55,866 nt of DNA from Chloroflexota bacterium (GTDB taxonomy: Bacteria > Chloroflexota > Anaerolineae > Aggregatilineales > Phototrophicaceae), in NCBI GenBank assembly GCA_026707745.1, contig JAPOWG010000075.1, positions 1 to 55,866 on the forward strand, in the 5' to 3' direction. A program made the translations under genes and the position numbers. The notes below the pieces were generated by a model. The model had not been told where the DNA came from. It ran no database searches and was given only the letters and a program-made list of their open reading frames with translations. Shown one piece after another: positions 36,077-44,202 of the stretch. The first letter of the stretch is position 1, and each line of letters opens with the position of its first letter.

Positions 36077-36262
36077 TCCAAGTAAGTCGTGCAACTCCAA
36101 AATAATAGTCGGCGGTAGGGGCGACCGACCCGCTGTGTCGGCGGTCAGTGTCTACGCGACCTACGCGCGGCGCCGGCTCGCCCGCAAAACCAAACCGGAA
36201 CGATGGGCGAGCCAAGGCTCGCCCCTACAACTCGACGTCGGAATTTGCATGACTTGCTTGGA
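36077..36262. mobile_element. MITE-like element with ~22-bp imperfect terminal inverted repeats
   Basis: The ends match as inverted repeats: TCCAAGTAAGTCGTGCAACTCC at the left (36077-36098) and the complement of 36241-36262 at the right, with four mismatches or so. Inside, two GTAGGGGCGA modules face each other, and the right one forms a perfect GGGCGAGCC-AA-GGCTCGCCC hairpin (36205-36224). About 186 bp, non-coding. Confidence 0.6.
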
Positions 36263-36276
36263 ACTACTGAGAAGCG

Positions 36277-37035
36277 CTAGGACGCTTTCCAGATGACGGG
36301 CTTCAGCAGGTTTCTGTCAAATGCGTCCAGTCGATCCGGGCCCAAACGTTCCAGCTCGGCGCGGACGGCGTAGGAATCGCGCCGCAGTTGCTCTACATCG
36401 ATTCCCTGGCAAGTATCGGGCATGATATGCAGCCATTGTACGCTACGCTGCAGCATTTTCAGCGCCCCGCGATAGTTGTCGGCGTCGATCTGATAATATG
36501 CGACGCCGACTTGCAATATCGCACGATACAGGTCGCGAACGGGTCCAGTCGCGTTAACCCATTGCTCCTCGAACAAGTCGTGCTGACGATAATAGTTGCC
36601 CTGGTTGAATTCTTGCAGGCCTTTCTCCGCGAGCGTAGGCAAGCTCTCCCGACATTCACAAGCCAGTTGATCCAACATCTTCGGGTCGGGAATGCGCGCG
36701 AAGTCATTCACCAGTTTCAAGCAGTTCCGCTCAAACTCACTCCAGCTTGCTGTCAAGTCGGCTCCAGCGAGCGTCGCCTCGGCGCGTCGTTTTTCAGAGT
36801 CGCACACCAATAAGATCGGGATGCGCCGCGTCGCCGCGCTGGAATTTGGCGCGATGACAAAGTCGCGCCAAAGCGAGTGCTCGCCGTCGATCAGGATCAT
36901 GGCGGCACGGGTTTCAATCAATGTGTTCATGAAACCCCGATTGCTTGTAATCTCGACAACTTGGTAAGATGAAAGTGTCAAGACTAGCGACGAAAACGAT
37001 CGCCGCTCCGATACAAATACTAGGGTGCCTGACAT
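36277..37035 (-). CDS. Receiver-like domain fused to DUF309
   Basis: About 252 residues. The N-terminal ~115 resemble a degenerate CheY-like receiver: alternating strands and helices with ILIDGEHSLW at the phospho-site position and IPILLVCDSEKRRAEATLAG later. The acidic pair and switch Lys are not clear, so phosphorylation is doubtful. The C-terminal part is DUF309 (EFNQGNYYRQHDLFEEQW, then YRAILQVGVAYYQI). The DUF309 core motif (H-x2-E-x2-W) is intact; its function is not known. ATG 37035 is used; TTG 37059 is an in-frame alternative. Neither has a clear ribosome site. The gene diverges from the yceD-sigma operon. Confidence 0.78.
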   Translation of the reverse strand: MSGTLVFVSERRSFSSLVLTLSSYQVVEITSNRGFMNTLIETRAAMILIDGEHSLWRDFVIAPNSSAATRRIPILLVCDSEKRRAEATLAGADLTASWSEFERNCLKLVNDFARIPDPKMLDQLACECRESLPTLAEKGLQEFNQGNYYRQHDLFEEQWVNATGPVRDLYRAILQVGVAYYQIDADNYRGALKMLQRSVQWLHIMPDTCQGIDVEQLRRDSYAVRAELERLGPDRLDAFDRNLLKPVIWKAS

Positions 37036-37182
37036 CGCTTTGTGACTTAGAATATGCAATACTCAAAATGTGTTGCCGCGCTTGGATTATACGCCTGACC
37101 AGAAAAAAATTAAGCCCGTGCCTCAAATAACATGCGCTGAAAGCGTAAAAGTTTGTTTTTCGTTCATTTCACTCCGTTTTGC

Positions 37183-37212
37183 TTGACATTGTTTACAATT
37201 GTTGCATATAAT
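37183..37212 (+). promoter_or_regulatory. Near-consensus sigma-70 promoter for yceD-sigma operon
   Basis: Perfect TTGACA (37183-37188) and perfect TATAAT (37207-37212), 18 bases apart, with a TG two bases before the -10. The spacer holds the 8-bp palindrome ACAATTGT (37195-37202), a possible operator. It lies 69 bases upstream of the GTG start of yceD. Confidence 0.88.
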
Positions 37213-37280
37213 GCTAGAGGCTTGAATTAGGCGTACATAATACAACTTTCAAAACGACGTTGCTACGAGGAGCATCGCGG

Positions 37281-37841
37281 GTGGGTACGGATAGCAGCGG
37301 TTACCTTAATAAGCGACTACTCAAGCTACAAGTAGGGTTTCTATTGTCGGAAGGACCGGGCAACTCAAGAGCGATTCCGATTCACATTCCGCAGCGGCTG
37401 AACGTCGATCAAGACCTGTATCTGGAGTCGCTTTCGGGCAACCTGACCTTAACGCGCACCAAAGAGGGTATCCTGGTTCAGGGTACATTGCGAGTGCATC
37501 ACCTGCGGGAATGTGACCGATGCTTGGAAAACTACGTACATGAGTTTACAGTGCCGCTGGCAGAGTTGTTTGCGGCGCCGCCCGATCCGAACAAATGCGT
37601 CTTTAGTGTAGATAGCAACGGTGAAATTGATCTTGGACATTTGTTACGAGAAGAAGTTATCATCGAAGAGAGCTATCGCGCCGTTTGCCGTGACAACTGT
37701 CGCGGATTGAGTGCCGAGAGTGGTGTTAATCTGAACTGTGAGTCCGATACTGCGATAGACGATAGTCAAGACTTGGGGAGTTACGCGGCCTACGATCCGC
37801 GGCTGTCGATCTTGAAGCGGTTGCTGGACGAAAAAGGATAA
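37281..37841 (+). CDS. yceD: YceD/DUF177 family protein
   Basis: A 186-residue DUF177 protein, linked in other bacteria to 23S rRNA and ribosome production and usually followed by rpmF. Family marks: a beta-rich first half and the CDRCLENY motif (CxxC) near residue 82. The EVIIEESYR region leads to a second Cys pair (CRDNCRGL), then the SILKRLLDEKG end. GTG 37281 has AGGAG eight bases upstream; the frame is open to TTG 37260. It shares the strong promoter at 37183. The next gene is the sigma factor, not rpmF. Confidence 0.88.
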   Translation: MGTDSSGYLNKRLLKLQVGFLLSEGPGNSRAIPIHIPQRLNVDQDLYLESLSGNLTLTRTKEGILVQGTLRVHHLRECDRCLENYVHEFTVPLAELFAAPPDPNKCVFSVDSNGEIDLGHLLREEVIIEESYRAVCRDNCRGLSAESGVNLNCESDTAIDDSQDLGSYAAYDPRLSILKRLLDEKG

Positions 37842-37903
37842 TACTGTAACAACCGCGAGAGCGAATTTCTGATCGCGCTCGCCACTATGTTTGGGGGGAG
37901 ATC

Positions 37904-38989
37904 GTGAGTGATTTTGATAACAGGTATGAACCTGATATTGATCTGATTACTTATCTTGATGAGGATAAGGGTCAAACGGACGATTTTGAGCTTTTCTTCG
38001 ACGAAGACATTGACGCTTTCGCCGACGCTTATGAAGATGACGTCGATCTGGTAGAGGACGAAGACGACCACGACCTGGGCGAAATAGCGTCTAACGATAC
38101 AGTCGGCCTGTACCTCAAGGAGATGGCGCGTGTGCCACTCCTCACCATTGAAGAAGAAGTTCAACTTGCCATGCGTTTGGAGGCCGGCCGCGGCGCCGAG
38201 GCCCAGCTTTCGCACAGCCCCGATCATATCCGCAGCGCCGAATGGAAGTTCCTGGTCCAGGACGGCCTGAACGCGCGCGAGCATTTGATCAAAGCCAATA
38301 CGCGCCTGGTGGTATCGATCGCCAAGAAATATATGTCGCGTGGTGTTCCCTTTCTAGACTTGATTCAAGAAGGCAACCTGGGTCTGATGAAGGCCGTGGA
38401 AAAATTTGACTATCACCGCGGCTATCGTTTCAGCACCTATGCCACTTGGTGGATCCGGCAAACGATTACGCGCGCCATCGCCGATCAGGGCCGTACTATC
38501 CGTGTTCCGGTCCATATGACCGATCGCATTCGCCAGTTGTACCGCATCGCGCGCGACCTCGAACAACAGCGCGGCTGCAAGCCAACAGTCGAAGAAATCG
38601 CCGAAATCATGGACTGCGAGCCGCGCAAGGTGCAATGGATGCTCAAGGTCTCCTGGCAGCCGCTCAGCCTGGAGCACCCGGTGGGCAAGGACGACGATAG
38701 CGAACTGGGCAACTTCATCGAAAACGACCGCGAACCGACACCATCGGATAGCGCCTATAACAAGCTGCTCAAAGAAAAAATCGACGAACTCCTTAATACC
38801 TTGTCCCCACGCGAGGCGCGTATCCTGCGCCTGCGTTTTGGCTTGCAGAATGGGCATAGCTATACGCTGGAGGAGGTCGGCCAGAAATTCGGCTTGACCC
38901 GCGAACGCATTCGTCAGATTGAAGGTCGGGCCTTGCGCCGGCTGCGTCATCCGCGCCGCAGTCGCAAATTGCGCGACTATCTCGACTAG
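37904..38989 (+). CDS. sigA: Primary-type RNA polymerase sigma-70 factor
   Basis: A 361-residue sigma factor. A strongly acidic lead (about 1-60, many Asp/Glu) stands where region 1.1 would be. Region 1.2 begins at [16 protein letters not shown]. Region 2 is nearly canonical ([40 protein letters not shown]), followed by region 3 ([15 protein letters not shown]) and region 4 ([19 protein letters not shown]). It therefore recognises -35/-10 promoters and is either the housekeeping sigma or a close group 2 relative. It starts with GTG at 37904 behind a GGGGGGAG site. Confidence 0.93.
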   Translation: MSDFDNRYEPDIDLITYLDEDKGQTDDFELFFDEDIDAFADAYEDDVDLVEDEDDHDLGEIASNDTVGLYLKEMARVPLLTIEEEVQLAMRLEAGRGAEAQLSHSPDHIRSAEWKFLVQDGLNAREHLIKANTRLVVSIAKKYMSRGVPFLDLIQEGNLGLMKAVEKFDYHRGYRFSTYATWWIRQTITRAIADQGRTIRVPVHMTDRIRQLYRIARDLEQQRGCKPTVEEIAEIMDCEPRKVQWMLKVSWQPLSLEHPVGKDDDSELGNFIENDREPTPSDSAYNKLLKEKIDELLNTLSPREARILRLRFGLQNGHSYTLEEVGQKFGLTRERIRQIEGRALRRLRHPRRSRKLRDYLD

Positions 38990-39059
38990 CCGGAGTCGAC
39001 CGCCACTCTCACCAATGCCCGGGCTGGACGAGGCGCGAGACATAACTTCGTTTTCGGAT

Positions 39060-39641
39060 ATGGCAAAACTGGTCCTGGTTAAGCACAGCAACAGCAACCA
39101 CAATCCAGCGCAGCCGGCGCAAGACTGGGAACTAACCCCGGAAGGCTATGAACGCTGCAAGCCCTTGGCGAAGCATCTTGCCAGGTATCGGCCTCGTCGA
39201 CTGTTTTGCAGTTCGATGCCCAAGGCTCTGCAAACAGCCAGATCTGTTGCCGAAGACCTTGACAATATTCCTGTTATTGAAAGTCCTCTGCTTGCCGAAC
39301 ACAGTCGCCGAAGAAACGCTCCCTATGGTTCTGTCGCGGCATTTGATGCGCGTATCAAGCGGCTCTTTGAAGCGCCGGATGAACTCGTCTTCGGCGATGA
39401 ATCCGCCAATCAAGCGGGACGACGCTTCCAACGCGGTATCTTGTCACTGCTCAAAATTGCGGACCCCGCCGAAAACATCGTGGTTCTCACACATGGAACG
39501 GTAGCTGTATTGTTTGCCGCGCAATACAACGCCATAGACAGTTACGATCTTTGGCGAAAGCTGAAGATGCCATCATTCATTGAGATGGAATCTCCCGATT
39601 TTCGTATTTGCCAAGTAATCGAAGACGCCGGCATCGCCTAA
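39060..39641 (+). CDS. Histidine phosphatase family protein, KHS type
   Basis: About 193 residues. A phosphoglycerate-mutase-like fold with the first catalytic motif changed from RHG to KHS (LVLVKHSNSNHNP) and the second His in LTHGTVAVLF. The Ser-Met-Pro-Lys-Ala-Leu-Gln-Thr-Ala helix (SSMPKALQTARSVAEDL) fits the family. The substrate is unknown. ATG 39060 is used because the family start (MAKLVLVKHS) is there; no clear ribosome site is seen. Its stop overlaps that of the convergent SDR by three to four bases. Confidence 0.85.
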   Translation: MAKLVLVKHSNSNHNPAQPAQDWELTPEGYERCKPLAKHLARYRPRRLFCSSMPKALQTARSVAEDLDNIPVIESPLLAEHSRRRNAPYGSVAAFDARIKRLFEAPDELVFGDESANQAGRRFQRGILSLLKIADPAENIVVLTHGTVAVLFAAQYNAIDSYDLWRKLKMPSFIEMESPDFRICQVIEDAGIA

Positions 39642-40621
39642 CCTGCGATTGCGGCAAGTAACATTTGCTCTTTGCCGGGGGCAAGATCCGCCGGCTTTGT
39701 GATATCGTCAGGCGTCGACTTCGACCATTCGTAGGTATCGACTATGGTCGTTTTGAGGTGACGGAAGCGCAAGCCGGCGCGCAAGGCCCTTTTGCAATCA
39801 AAGGTCATGAAGCTTTCGGCCAGTTCTTGGTTGACCCATAGCGGCAGCTCCATGAACTCCCCTACTTGCTGTTCCTGGAGAAACGCGTCGCTCGCGTGTC
39901 GAAACCGGACATCGCTGCCCAGGGCGTCCTTTGCACAGGCGAGAAATTCGCCAAATGCTAAACGGCGCGCGGGGCCTGTCACATTGTAGATCTCGTTTGT
40001 CATTGCTTCGGTCCGCCGCACGGTGAATTCTGCGATATCCCGCGCATCGACAAACTGCAACGGTTGGTCAACCGGCGGCGCGATGGCATCGCCTCCTTTG
40101 GCGGTCCGCGTGACCCAATAAGTGAAGCGGTTTGTCGGGTCATGAGGTCCAACAATGAGACCCGCCCGTATGATCAACGCGCGCCCGGGGTATGCCCGTT
40201 GCACAACACGCTCACAGCCGACCTTCAACGGCCCGTAGCTGGAAGCGTTTATCTCTTCGGGCATTGCCCTGTCGTAGGGAAGAAGTTCGGATGCTTCGTC
40301 GCGCTTCGAGGCGCCTTGAATTGGGTAAACAGAAAGCGTGGAAATAAAGGTATAGTGTTCGACAACGTCCTTCAGCGCCTGTGTTGACATATCGACCAAA
40401 CGCGGCACATATCCGCAGGTATCAATGACGGCATCCCAGCGACGGCCCTTCAGTTGCTCCAGATCCGTTTCACGATCGCCAATGATGGTTTCAATTTCAG
40501 GGAAGGCAGCTGGGTTGCTTCGTCCACGATTAAACAAGGTAACCCTGTGCCCCTGAGCGACCGCCGTCTCGACCAAAGCGCGCCCCAAGAATACTGTTCC
40601 GCCGATGATCAATATGTCCAT
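39638..40621 (-). CDS. NAD-dependent epimerase/dehydratase (extended SDR)
   Basis: A 327-residue SDR. It has the atypical cofactor motif IIGGTVFLGRALVETA of the group related to RNA-binding CSP41-like proteins and Rieske-linked epimerases. The active-site region is STLSVYPIQ and SSYGPLKVGCE (Tyr-x3-Lys). The C-terminal domain contains WVNQELAESFMTFDCKRAL. Likely a sugar-nucleotide or carbonyl reductase; the substrate is not predictable. Copy 3 of the dispersed element lies 60 bases upstream of the start. Confidence 0.87.
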   Translation of the reverse strand: MDILIIGGTVFLGRALVETAVAQGHRVTLFNRGRSNPAAFPEIETIIGDRETDLEQLKGRRWDAVIDTCGYVPRLVDMSTQALKDVVEHYTFISTLSVYPIQGASKRDEASELLPYDRAMPEEINASSYGPLKVGCERVVQRAYPGRALIIRAGLIVGPHDPTNRFTYWVTRTAKGGDAIAPPVDQPLQFVDARDIAEFTVRRTEAMTNEIYNVTGPARRLAFGEFLACAKDALGSDVRFRHASDAFLQEQQVGEFMELPLWVNQELAESFMTFDCKRALRAGLRFRHLKTTIVDTYEWSKSTPDDITKPADLAPGKEQMLLAAIAG

Positions 40622-40680
40622 GGTGCTTGCTTCCCCTCGATAGCGCTGCGCACGGCATTAAACCCCTGAATAATCCCCAT

Positions 40681-40795
40681 CGACATCAGAGCCGCTCGGC
40701 ACGTAATCGGCGAATCGCGCAAAGAAATATCGCGCTCGCACAAAGCAAAAGCCTTCTCGTCGCATGAGGGACGCGGTCTATAAAAAGTTACCCCC
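40681..40795 (-). repeat. Dispersed intergenic element, copy 3
   Basis: On the minus strand this reads TATAGACCGCGTCCCTCATG, then GAGAAGGCTTTTGCTTTGTG, then GAGCGCGATATTTCTTTGCG, then ATTCGCCGATTACGTGCCG and AGCGGCTCTG. Each block is matched in copy 1, copy 2 or both. Here one frame is open through the element for 72 codons, but I recognise no product. Confidence 0.6.
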
Positions 40796-40879
40796 TCGCC
40801 AGCGAATCTCGTCGATGCATCTGGCAATCATACTGTTCTCGGACGCTTCGTCTACGGCGACTTCGCAATAAGCGAACTA

Positions 40880-40888
40880 TGCTAAAAT
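40880..40888 (+). promoter_or_regulatory. Candidate extended -10 promoter of the M28 peptidase gene
   Basis: TGCTAAAAT (TGn followed by TAAAAT) lies only 8 bases before ATG 40896, so the transcript would be leaderless. No good -35. A similar TGCTAGAAT lies at 51196-51204 ahead of the GT2 gene. Confidence 0.3.
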
Positions 40889-40895
40889 CACCCTC

Positions 40896-42260
40896 ATGGA
40901 TACGCATCGCAACACCATCGCCATTTTGGGTGGCTTCTTGCTGCTCCTGGTCGCCTGCAACCTTGGCACGGGCGCGAACGCGCCGCCTACGCTGGCGCCT
41001 CTATCGACGCGGACCCCGCCACCCACGCTGGGATACGTAGCCGCAGGACCAGCGCGCGTACGAGGCATTGGCGCCACGCCGGCCGCGTCCTCCGATATAG
41101 AAATCGATCGCATCCTGGATCAAGTGGAATCCGACCGCCTGATGACGCATATCCGCACCCTGCAAGATTTCTATACCAGGCATGTTAACTCGGCCCAAGC
41201 TTCTACCAACCAGGGCATCGGCGCGGCAAGGGCGTATATTACCGGTCAATTCGAGACCTATCGCCAGGCATCCAGTGGCAATCTATACACATTTGACCTG
41301 CCATTTGAATCGGTCACGCCGGACGGCGAGCGGCGATCACAGTTCAACCTTGTCGCTGTCATCCAAGGTACGGAAGTCGGGGCTGGCACGGTTCTGGTCG
41401 GCGCTCATTACGATAGCATCGGCCGTCCGCTCGACTCCATTGATGTCTATGCGCCCGGTGCGAACGACAACGGATCGGGGGTCGCGGCCGTGCTGGAATT
41501 GGCGCGCATCATGAGCCAGACGCGCTACAAAGCCACCATCATGTTTGTCCTTTTTTCGGCCGAGGAGGTTGGCAGGCAAGGCAGCAAGGCCTTCGCCTCC
41601 TGGATTCGCGAGGATCAAACCGATCTAATCGGCATGATCAATGTCGATACCATCGGCAATGTGCACGATCGAAACGGGCTGGTTAACGATCGCGAATTGC
41701 GCGTGTTTTCCGCCGGGCCCAACGAAAGTTCCCTTTCGCGCCGTCTGGCGCGTGTGGTTAATTTCATCGGCTTCAATTATGGTGTCAATCTGGATTTGGT
41801 CGTTCAAGACGCGATAGATCGCGAAAACCGTTATGGCGATCACTTCTCTTTCAGCGAGTTGGATTATCCGGCGATTCGCGTGATCAACGCCTACGAAGAG
41901 AAACTCAATGGAGACCCGACAGACACGATCGAATATATCGAAGCCGGTTACCTCCGGGACGCCACCAAGGCGATCCTTGCGGTCCTGACCGCCCTTGCCG
42001 ACGGTCCGCGTCCACCGAAAAACATCGTCTTGCGGACGGGCGGGGGCGAGCCCGAATTGGTTTGGGAACCGGTGGCCGAAGCGGCAGGATACATTATCGC
42101 CTTGCGCCGCCCGGGTGGGCTTTTCTACGAGCGGCAAATTGTGCATAGCGAAACCAGCCTGGTATGGGACGGTTTCACCGATTACAGCGGCATCGCCATC
42201 GCAGCCAAGGATGCGCAAGGGCTGACAGGCCCGCTGTCGCAGGAAATTGCGCTGCCTTGA
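40896..42260 (+). CDS. M28 family zinc metallopeptidase lipoprotein
   Basis: A 454-residue exported aminopeptidase. A signal with lipobox LLVAC (Cys21) gives lipid anchoring. A Thr/Pro-rich spacer follows (30-65). The M28 domain has all zinc and catalytic motifs: GAHYDS (H171, D173), ANDNGSG (D191), SAEE (E223/E224), NVD (D251) and GDHFSF. It should remove N-terminal residues from peptides outside the cell using two zinc ions. A C-terminal ~80-residue beta module (PELVWEPVAEAAGYIIALRR) looks like a fibronectin-III-type domain. It begins at ATG 40896 and stands alone. Confidence 0.93.
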   Translation: MDTHRNTIAILGGFLLLLVACNLGTGANAPPTLAPLSTRTPPPTLGYVAAGPARVRGIGATPAASSDIEIDRILDQVESDRLMTHIRTLQDFYTRHVNSAQASTNQGIGAARAYITGQFETYRQASSGNLYTFDLPFESVTPDGERRSQFNLVAVIQGTEVGAGTVLVGAHYDSIGRPLDSIDVYAPGANDNGSGVAAVLELARIMSQTRYKATIMFVLFSAEEVGRQGSKAFASWIREDQTDLIGMINVDTIGNVHDRNGLVNDRELRVFSAGPNESSLSRRLARVVNFIGFNYGVNLDLVVQDAIDRENRYGDHFSFSELDYPAIRVINAYEEKLNGDPTDTIEYIEAGYLRDATKAILAVLTALADGPRPPKNIVLRTGGGEPELVWEPVAEAAGYIIALRRPGGLFYERQIVHSETSLVWDGFTDYSGIAIAAKDAQGLTGPLSQEIALP

Positions 42261-42334
42261 GCTGACTTAAAACTAGCCGCTGACGACGCCGTCTGCTACA
42301 GTTGCCGCGCCAGCGCGCACCATCGGAGCGTCTC

Positions 42335-43459
42335 ATGCGCGTCGCGCACATCATAAAAGTTACGCGAATCAGTGGCGCCGAACGCCATCTGCTGGTTCTG
42401 TTGAGCGCCTTGCGCCAGCATGACGTCGACGCTCATCTGCTCATCCTGGTCGAAGACGACAAACCCATGGCGGACATGGTCAGCGCGGCCAAAGACCGCG
42501 GCATCCCCCTGCGCCGGCTGACAATCCATCGCGACTATGATCTGACTCTGATATTCAAGATTCGACGCGCCTTGCGCGAGATCAAGCCGGACATCGTACA
42601 CACGCATTTGATCCATGCCGACCTTTACGGCTTGTTCGCCGCAAAGCTTGCGGGTATCCGCACCGTCATCAGCAGCCGTCACAACGATGATCAATTCCGT
42701 TTCCATCCAATATGGCAGCGCCTTAGCCCGGCGATTTGGCGCCTGACCGACGGCGGCATCGCCATTTCCGCGGCGATCAAGGATTTCATGATCGAGGTCG
42801 AAGACGCGCCAGGCGAAAAGATCACTGTGGTCCACTATGGCTTGGAGCACAAATGGATTGCCGATGAGGAACTCCGCGCCGCCCGCCAGAACCTGTCCCT
42901 TGAACTGCGCCTGGGTTCTGACGCCCTGCTGCTCGGTATGGTATGCCGAATCGTTGAACAAAAGGGCATTCCCTACGCCTTGCGAGCGTTGCGGCAAATC
43001 CGGGACCGATTCCCGACCGCGAACCTGATCATAGCAGGCGACGGCGACCTGCGTCCTCAACTCGAAGCGCTCGCGCGGGAACTCGGCATCGACGCAAACG
43101 TTCATTGGCTGGGATGGCGGGGCGATGCCGCCGAGTTGATCGGCGCCTTTGATGTACTGCTGATGCCGAGCCTGTGGGAGGGATTTGGATTGGTCCTGTT
43201 GGAGGCAATGTCGAGGCGCGTGCCGGTGATCGCGAATCGCGTCAGCGCCATTCCCGAGGTCGTGGTTCATGGCGAGAACGGGCTGCTTGTCGAGGCGCGC
43301 GATGTCGAGGCGCTGGCAGCGGCCATGACACGGCTACTGGAAGATCATGCCTTGCGTCAGCATATGGGATTGCTGGGCGCTGCCCGCTTGGAAGAACGCT
43401 TCAACGTCGAGCGCATGGTGTCCGGGACCGTTGCGGTGTATAAGGAGTACACACAGTAA
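42335..43459 (+). CDS. Glycosyltransferase family 4 protein
   Basis: A 374-residue GT-B enzyme. The N-terminal domain opens with VAHIIKVTRISGAERHLLVL, and SSRHNDDQFRFHP lies near 110. The C-terminal donor domain has MVCRIVEQKGIPYALRAL, HWLGWRGDAAEL and SLWEGFGLVLLEAMSRRVPV with the E-x7-E pair. It probably extends a cell-surface glycan with retention of configuration. ATG 42335 has GGAG seven bases upstream. It is 75 bases from the M28 gene and may be cotranscribed with it. Confidence 0.9.
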   Translation: MRVAHIIKVTRISGAERHLLVLLSALRQHDVDAHLLILVEDDKPMADMVSAAKDRGIPLRRLTIHRDYDLTLIFKIRRALREIKPDIVHTHLIHADLYGLFAAKLAGIRTVISSRHNDDQFRFHPIWQRLSPAIWRLTDGGIAISAAIKDFMIEVEDAPGEKITVVHYGLEHKWIADEELRAARQNLSLELRLGSDALLLGMVCRIVEQKGIPYALRALRQIRDRFPTANLIIAGDGDLRPQLEALARELGIDANVHWLGWRGDAAELIGAFDVLLMPSLWEGFGLVLLEAMSRRVPVIANRVSAIPEVVVHGENGLLVEARDVEALAAAMTRLLEDHALRQHMGLLGAARLEERFNVERMVSGTVAVYKEYTQ

Positions 43460-43520
43460 GTGCAGAGATAGGTTGGTTGCCGAGATATTTGACTCGGAAA
43501 CGAGCGCCGTTTGCAATCGC

Positions 43521-43670
43521 TCAAGACGACGCGCGGTCGGCAGCGCTCGCCGACTGCTTGCCGTCATCAGACGCGTCGGTCTTTCGCGCCGGGCGATTCG
43601 TATACATTATCGATCCTACAATGATGACAAACATGACAAACAAATAGGGAATTAACATATCAGAGGTCAT
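43521..43670 (-). CDS. Small single-pass membrane peptide (49 residues)
   Basis: A 49-residue frame from ATG 43670 to TGA 43521. The ATG overlaps the TGA of the four-TM gene as ATGA, and AAAGGAG lies nine bases upstream within that gene. Residues 5-23 are a hydrophobic helix (MLIPYLFVMFVIIVGSIMY); a basic and then Ser/Ala/Asp-rich tail follows (TNRPARKTDASDDGKQ). Start-stop overlap plus the strong ribosome site imply coupled expression, so it may be a partner subunit of the four-TM protein (inference). No family recognised. Confidence 0.7.
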   Translation of the reverse strand: MTSDMLIPYLFVMFVIIVGSIMYTNRPARKTDASDDGKQSASAADRASS

Positions 43671-44113
43671 GGTGGCGCTCCTTTGGTCTCAATTTCCATC
43701 TGCCGACGAATACTACGTTGAATTAATGCGCACATCCCAAAAACAAATGTGGCGAGCATGACACCGAGATTGGCGGTGGCCGTCTGCGAAATCTGTACGC
43801 TATTAATATTCGCGTTGAAGAAGATCACGCCATATATCATACAGATCACGATAAGAGTCGGCGTGAGCCATTCCACGAGTCTTCCTGTGACGGTTAACCT
43901 CTTTGCGCCCATTTGGGCATTGGACAAGTCGCGTTTAGTTGAAGCCAACATGATTACGGACACCATATATATTTCTGTTCTTCCCAATATCTCTTGATAT
44001 TCTAGATCCGTGCCTTGCAGAATCGCAAAACCAAGGGCAGCTAGAATCGGCGATAGCGGAATAATGACGGAATTGACGATCCATTTCTCGATTCTTCTTT
44101 CATAAAGGTTCAT
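43667..44113 (-). CDS. Four-TM membrane protein of unknown function
   Basis: About 148 residues from ATG 44113 (GGAG nine bases upstream; GTG 44149 is an alternative). Four hydrophobic segments: NSVIIPLSPILAALGFAILQ, TEIYMVSVIMLAS, LTPTLIVICMIYGVIFF and TANLGVMLATFVFGMCALI. Charged ends include YERRIEKW at the start and QRSIRRQMEIETKG at the end. I do not recognise the family. It lies between the Rieske-GltB gene and the small peptide gene, on the same strand. Confidence 0.72.
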   Translation of the reverse strand: MNLYERRIEKWIVNSVIIPLSPILAALGFAILQGTDLEYQEILGRTEIYMVSVIMLASTKRDLSNAQMGAKRLTVTGRLVEWLTPTLIVICMIYGVIFFNANINSVQISQTATANLGVMLATFVFGMCALIQRSIRRQMEIETKGAPP

Positions 44114-44202
44114 CCGTTTCGGCTCCAGTCCACATGAGTACCATGTCACGGCATGAACGCTATCATAACATAAATTTCACCTCATCTCAACTAAGTAAAC
44201 TG

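Noticed and set aside
40609..40827. 72-codon minus-strand frame upstream of the SDR
   Set aside because: It runs through repeat copy 3 and overlaps the SDR start. It has no ribosome site and no known domain; it is kept as part of the repeat finding.
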